From: Cytobacillus sp. NJ13
GTDB taxonomy: Bacteria > Bacillota > Bacilli > Bacillales > Cytobacillaceae
Length of the DNA stretch: 64,000 nucleotides
NCBI GenBank assembly: GCA_030348385.1
Contig: JAUCFP010000006.1
Coordinates: 2,108,001 to 2,172,000, forward strand
Direction: 5' to 3'
Shown piece by piece: positions 63,258 to 64,000 of the stretch (the stretch's first letter is position 1; every line of letters starts with the position of its first letter). The translations under genes and the position numbers were made by a program. A model generated the notes under the pieces. The model was not told where the DNA came from. It searched no databases and saw only the letters and a list, made by a program, of their open reading frames with translations.

Positions 63258-64000
63258 TTTCATCGCCCTCCACCTCCTTCTTGATGATTTCAATCATGTC
63301 TTCTTTTGGCTTAGGCACAAATAATCTGTAATCATTTGTTTCAAGCGATTCGTCAAATTGGCATACAGATTTATAGGCACAAAATGTACATGGTGTTTTT
63401 TCCTTCATTTTATATGGGGCAATTTTAACATCCCCCTCTGTAATCATATTGCCAGTATTCCTATACATCTTTCTAACGTAGCGGCGCAAATAATCAAACT
63501 CCTGCTTGCTTGCCACTTTAGATCGCTTCGAAAGTGTCCCGTCTTTTTTGAATCCGGCTGAGATAATGGATGAATCGCCTGTCTCAATTGTCTGGTCCAT
63601 TAACCTGATGACATTTTCATCTCCCAAAAGCAGGCCATTCATTTTAAATTTCTTATAGAGCTCCTGCTCGATATCCTCTAATGTCAGCATTTTTGAAGTG
63701 CTGACGATTGGATTATGGACATGGAAATAAAGGACTCCTGCCGGATCGGCTTCAGTCCCGATCAAAGAATTGGAATGGGCAATAATGATGTCCAGATACG
63801 TGAGCATCTGCAGAGCAATGCCATAATAAACCTCACTGACATTCAAATCCTTGGAGCTTGATTTATAGTCAATTACCCTTAAAAATGTCCCGTTTGTATC
63901 CTGAGCCTTGTCCACTCTGTCAATTCTTCCGACAAGCTCCATTTTAGACCCGTTTTTAAGAGGAAAAACAAGCGAAGGAAGTTCTCCTTTTGGACCAAAC
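63241..64000 (-). CDS. addB: AddB, helicase/nuclease subunit, C-terminal part only
   Basis: About 252 residues are visible; the rest lies past the right edge of the window. The nuclease motif LRVIDYKSSSKDLNVSEVYYGIALQ has the Asp and Lys of the active site, and PCTFCAYKSVCQFDESLE has three of the four cysteines that hold the AddB [4Fe-4S] cluster. AddB reads the Chi site. The frame stays open to base 64000 (FGPKGELPSLVFPLKNGSK before MELVGRID), so the ATG at 63942 is internal and not a start. Confidence 0.94.
   Translation of the reverse strand, partial: FGPKGELPSLVFPLKNGSKMELVGRIDRVDKAQDTNGTFLRVIDYKSSSKDLNVSEVYYGIALQMLTYLDIIIAHSNSLIGTEADPAGVLYFHVHNPIVSTSKMLTLEDIEQELYKKFKMNGLLLGDENVIRLMDQTIETGDSSIISAGFKKDGTLSKRSKVASKQEFDYLRRYVRKMYRNTGNMITEGDVKIAPYKMKEKTPCTFCAYKSVCQFDESLETNDYRLFVPKPKEDMIEIIKKEVEGDENGHTA

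Noticed and set aside
63241..63942. A separate 233-codon gene at the right edge
   Set aside because: The frame continues open to base 64000 with AddB-like residues, so it is the end of addB and not a gene of its own.

Overview
The window looks like a piece of chromosome from an endospore-forming member of the Bacillaceae with moderate-to-low GC. The gene order follows two or three Bacillus subtilis neighbourhoods: fabH/comZ/med/yjaV/yjaU/yjzD/yjzC/arg-car, then yitK-yitL-yitS-yitT-yitU-yitV-yitW, then yisQ-asnO-yisN-yisL-yisK-gerP-yisB-addAB. It differs from B. subtilis in having clpB and an inserted NERD-domain gene. It also carries an anaerobic Fnr/molybdopterin cluster and a maltodextrin locus. 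The genus is not certain; a Cytobacillus/Bacillus-type organism would fit. These comparisons come from memory of B. subtilis, not from an alignment.

Layout. 1-9.5 kb: start of fabH with a FapR-type operator, a small repeat-rich protein, a NERD protein, an 800-bp GC-rich tandem repeat, the competence genes comZ and med, yjaV, yjaU, yjzD, clpB under a CtsR operator, and yjzC. 9.6-20 kb: uppP, then the arginine/carbamoyl-phosphate operon argC-argJ-argB-argD-carA-carB-argF on the minus strand, with one sigma-A promoter, ARG-box-like sites and several translational overlaps. 20-27.1 kb: an anaerobic cluster (ywiC, mobB, moeA, ric/scdA, moaA, fnr and a radical SAM/SPASM gene) in which four promoters carry an Fnr box centred about 41.5 bp upstream of the inferred start. 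27.2-36 kb: yitW, yitV, yitU, two small proteins, a secreted BsuPI-like protein, yitT, yitS, a DUF3941-like peptide, cvfB, yajQ, a GNAT and an SDR dehydrogenase, with two copies of a ~150-bp structured repeat. 36-44.8 kb: maltodextrin use (LacI regulator, anchored alpha-amylase, MdxEFG-type ABC importer, intracellular neopullulanase) with repeated TGCAA-N4-TTGCA-type operators. 44.9-53.9 kb: MATE pump, AsnO, YisN, a dispersed repeat, a FIST-PAS-GGDEF-EAL protein, YisL and YisK. 54-64 kb: DUF418 membrane protein, acyl-CoA ligase, the spore germination operon gerPABCDEF with a sigma-K promoter, YisB, AddA and the 3' end of AddB.

How the genes work together. The arg operon makes arginine from glutamate, and its own carbamoyl-phosphate synthase feeds ArgF. 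MoaA, MoeA and MobB make the molybdenum cofactor used by enzymes such as nitrate reductase; Fnr and the iron-sulfur repair protein Ric belong to the same low-oxygen/nitrosative programme. The starch/maltodextrin locus splits polymer outside the cell, imports dextrins and cleaves them inside. GerP proteins are spore-coat proteins that let germinants through.

I found no defence island, prophage, CRISPR array, rRNA or tRNA. The features least explained by known genes are three kinds of non-coding repeat: the 21-bp/206-bp GCGCGG tandem array at 2.25-3.05 kb, the pair of structured elements at 31.64 and 36.08 kb, and the dispersed repeat at 48.9 kb.
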